A DNA stretch of 64,000 nt from Protula sp. h YS-2021 (taxonomy: Eukaryota > Annelida > Polychaeta > Sabellida > Serpulidae), in NCBI GenBank assembly GCA_949752745.1, contig OX457031.1, positions 41,265,502 to 41,329,501 on the forward strand, given 5' to 3'. A program made the position numbers and the translations under genes. Positions 63,260 to 64,000 of this stretch are shown one piece after another (position 1 is the stretch's first letter; every line of letters begins with the position of its first letter). The notes under the pieces were generated by a model. That model was given only the letters and a program-made list of their open reading frames with translations. It made no database searches and was not told where the DNA came from.

Positions 63260-64000
63260 TCTGGGAGCTGACAACGTTGGGCGTGCTGGGATGCTATACA
63301 CTATGTACTGAGTTAAAGTCTAACTTCAGGTCACCCGTTACATAATGTACCGAAATTATGTATGTATGTAAATCAATACCCGAAATTCTACAAACACAAA
63401 CGAAATTACTAAACCAAATAAACCCCAAATACTCGTTTTACTTAGCCTTGTTTTACATATTTAATAACCCTGAAAAAAAAACACAATAAACGAAACTAAT
63501 TGTTCAGTCAAAATAAGTGTCTCTTGGTTGGATGGCAGGTCAAACACAGTACATTATTTCAGGAGTAAAATTCTGTACTGAAGTTCCATTGCGCGAAACA
63601 CAATCAAAATATTCAAATGTCACCTGTTGAAATCTGCAAAAACAGCTTTTTTGAAGTCTCGTGGTAGAGAGCGCATTGCTGATATCTTGATATGCACGAC
63701 GACACACATGTTGATAAACACGCTATGACTTCTGTGACCCGAAACTGAATCACTAACACAGCTGTTTGTGTAGGATTTCGTTGAAGCGACGCTCGACAAT
63801 CATTGTCCTTGAACTGGGCTGCTCTTCCAGAGCGACTGTTGTAGAGAAAAGAGTTTGTTCTTGACTGGCAGTCTGAATGTCATAGAGTAAAATTAAGGCG
63901 TTATTTTCCTGCGGCACGCTTGCAGAAACGCAAAGCTAATCTGCTTTAAATAGGCTAAATTTGCTGAACATCATTGAAACACGTGGCAGCAGAATAGCAG
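63260..64000. other. Upstream leader/LTR territory of the BEL/Pao element
   Basis: The 5' untranslated leader and LTR of the element should lie here. I saw no clear primer-binding site or LTR boundary, and nothing that clearly repeats at 58.9-59.45 kb. No gene is visible. Confidence 0.35.

Noticed and set aside
58900..64000. A pair of LTRs for the BEL/Pao element
   Set aside because: I compared the two flanks by eye and found no long shared sequence; LTRs may be too diverged or partly outside the window.

Overview
The window is eukaryotic, and by its element set it comes from an animal, most likely an aquatic invertebrate (cnidarian or lophotrochozoan). It is AT-rich, genes are split by long introns, and it carries RTE-like and CR1/L2/Jockey-like LINE remnants, a BEL/Pao LTR retroelement, a pogo-like MITE, a DDE integrase-core element and a relic of an invertebrate kinase family. 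The species cannot be fixed from sequence alone. Nothing prokaryotic is present and no tRNA or rRNA was recognised.

The dominant object is a minus-strand reading frame of 5,212 codons (22382 to 6744). It encodes a mucin-like Thr/Ser/Glu/Pro protein built from about 75 copies of a 69-residue (207-bp) unit. Each unit is five 12-residue pieces plus one 9-residue piece. The register never slips: 74 periods span exactly 15,318 bp. The frame probably does not end at the printed stop, because a strong splice donor (GTAAGC, 6754-6749) follows a Cys codon in phase 1. A smaller decayed block of the same repeat lies at 53892-54147 and ends the same way (Cys codon, phase-1 donor). It joins in phase to a thrombospondin type 1 (TSP1) exon at 47837-47682 and a further exon at 47269-47181. 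This suggests a local family of mucin-plus-TSP1 genes on the minus strand. A short Thr-rich exon at about 36.5 kb may belong to it.

The rest is mostly decayed or mobile DNA. From left to right: an RTE-like LINE (0.46-2.43 kb); tandem repeats (3.1-3.9 kb); a pogo-like MITE (6.40-6.62 kb); the mucin array; a 1.1-kb foldback element whose arms are tandem modules with cAMP-response-element-like, E-box-like, CCAAT-like and GC-box-like motifs (24.16-25.29 kb); a 31-bp minisatellite; long gene-poor DNA with GA and TA microsatellites and a palindromic MITE (30.68-30.90 kb); a perfect 314-bp tandem duplication (38.7-39.4 kb); a frameshifted SAM-like/kinase pseudogene on the plus strand (40.2-43.2 kb); and a decayed integrase-core element (45.1-46.0 kb, minus).

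The right part holds the TSP1 exons, an inverted-repeat element (49.3-50.2 kb) whose right end is included in a 1.07-kb tandem duplication, a truncated LINE (54.8-56.6 kb, plus), and a BEL/Pao element (63.26-59.46 kb, minus) in which RT is fused to integrase by a large internal deletion.

Every mobile-element and kinase frame is broken, while the 15.6-kb mucin frame is open throughout. That contrast is the best internal evidence that the mucin array is, or very recently was, under constraint or efficient homogenisation.
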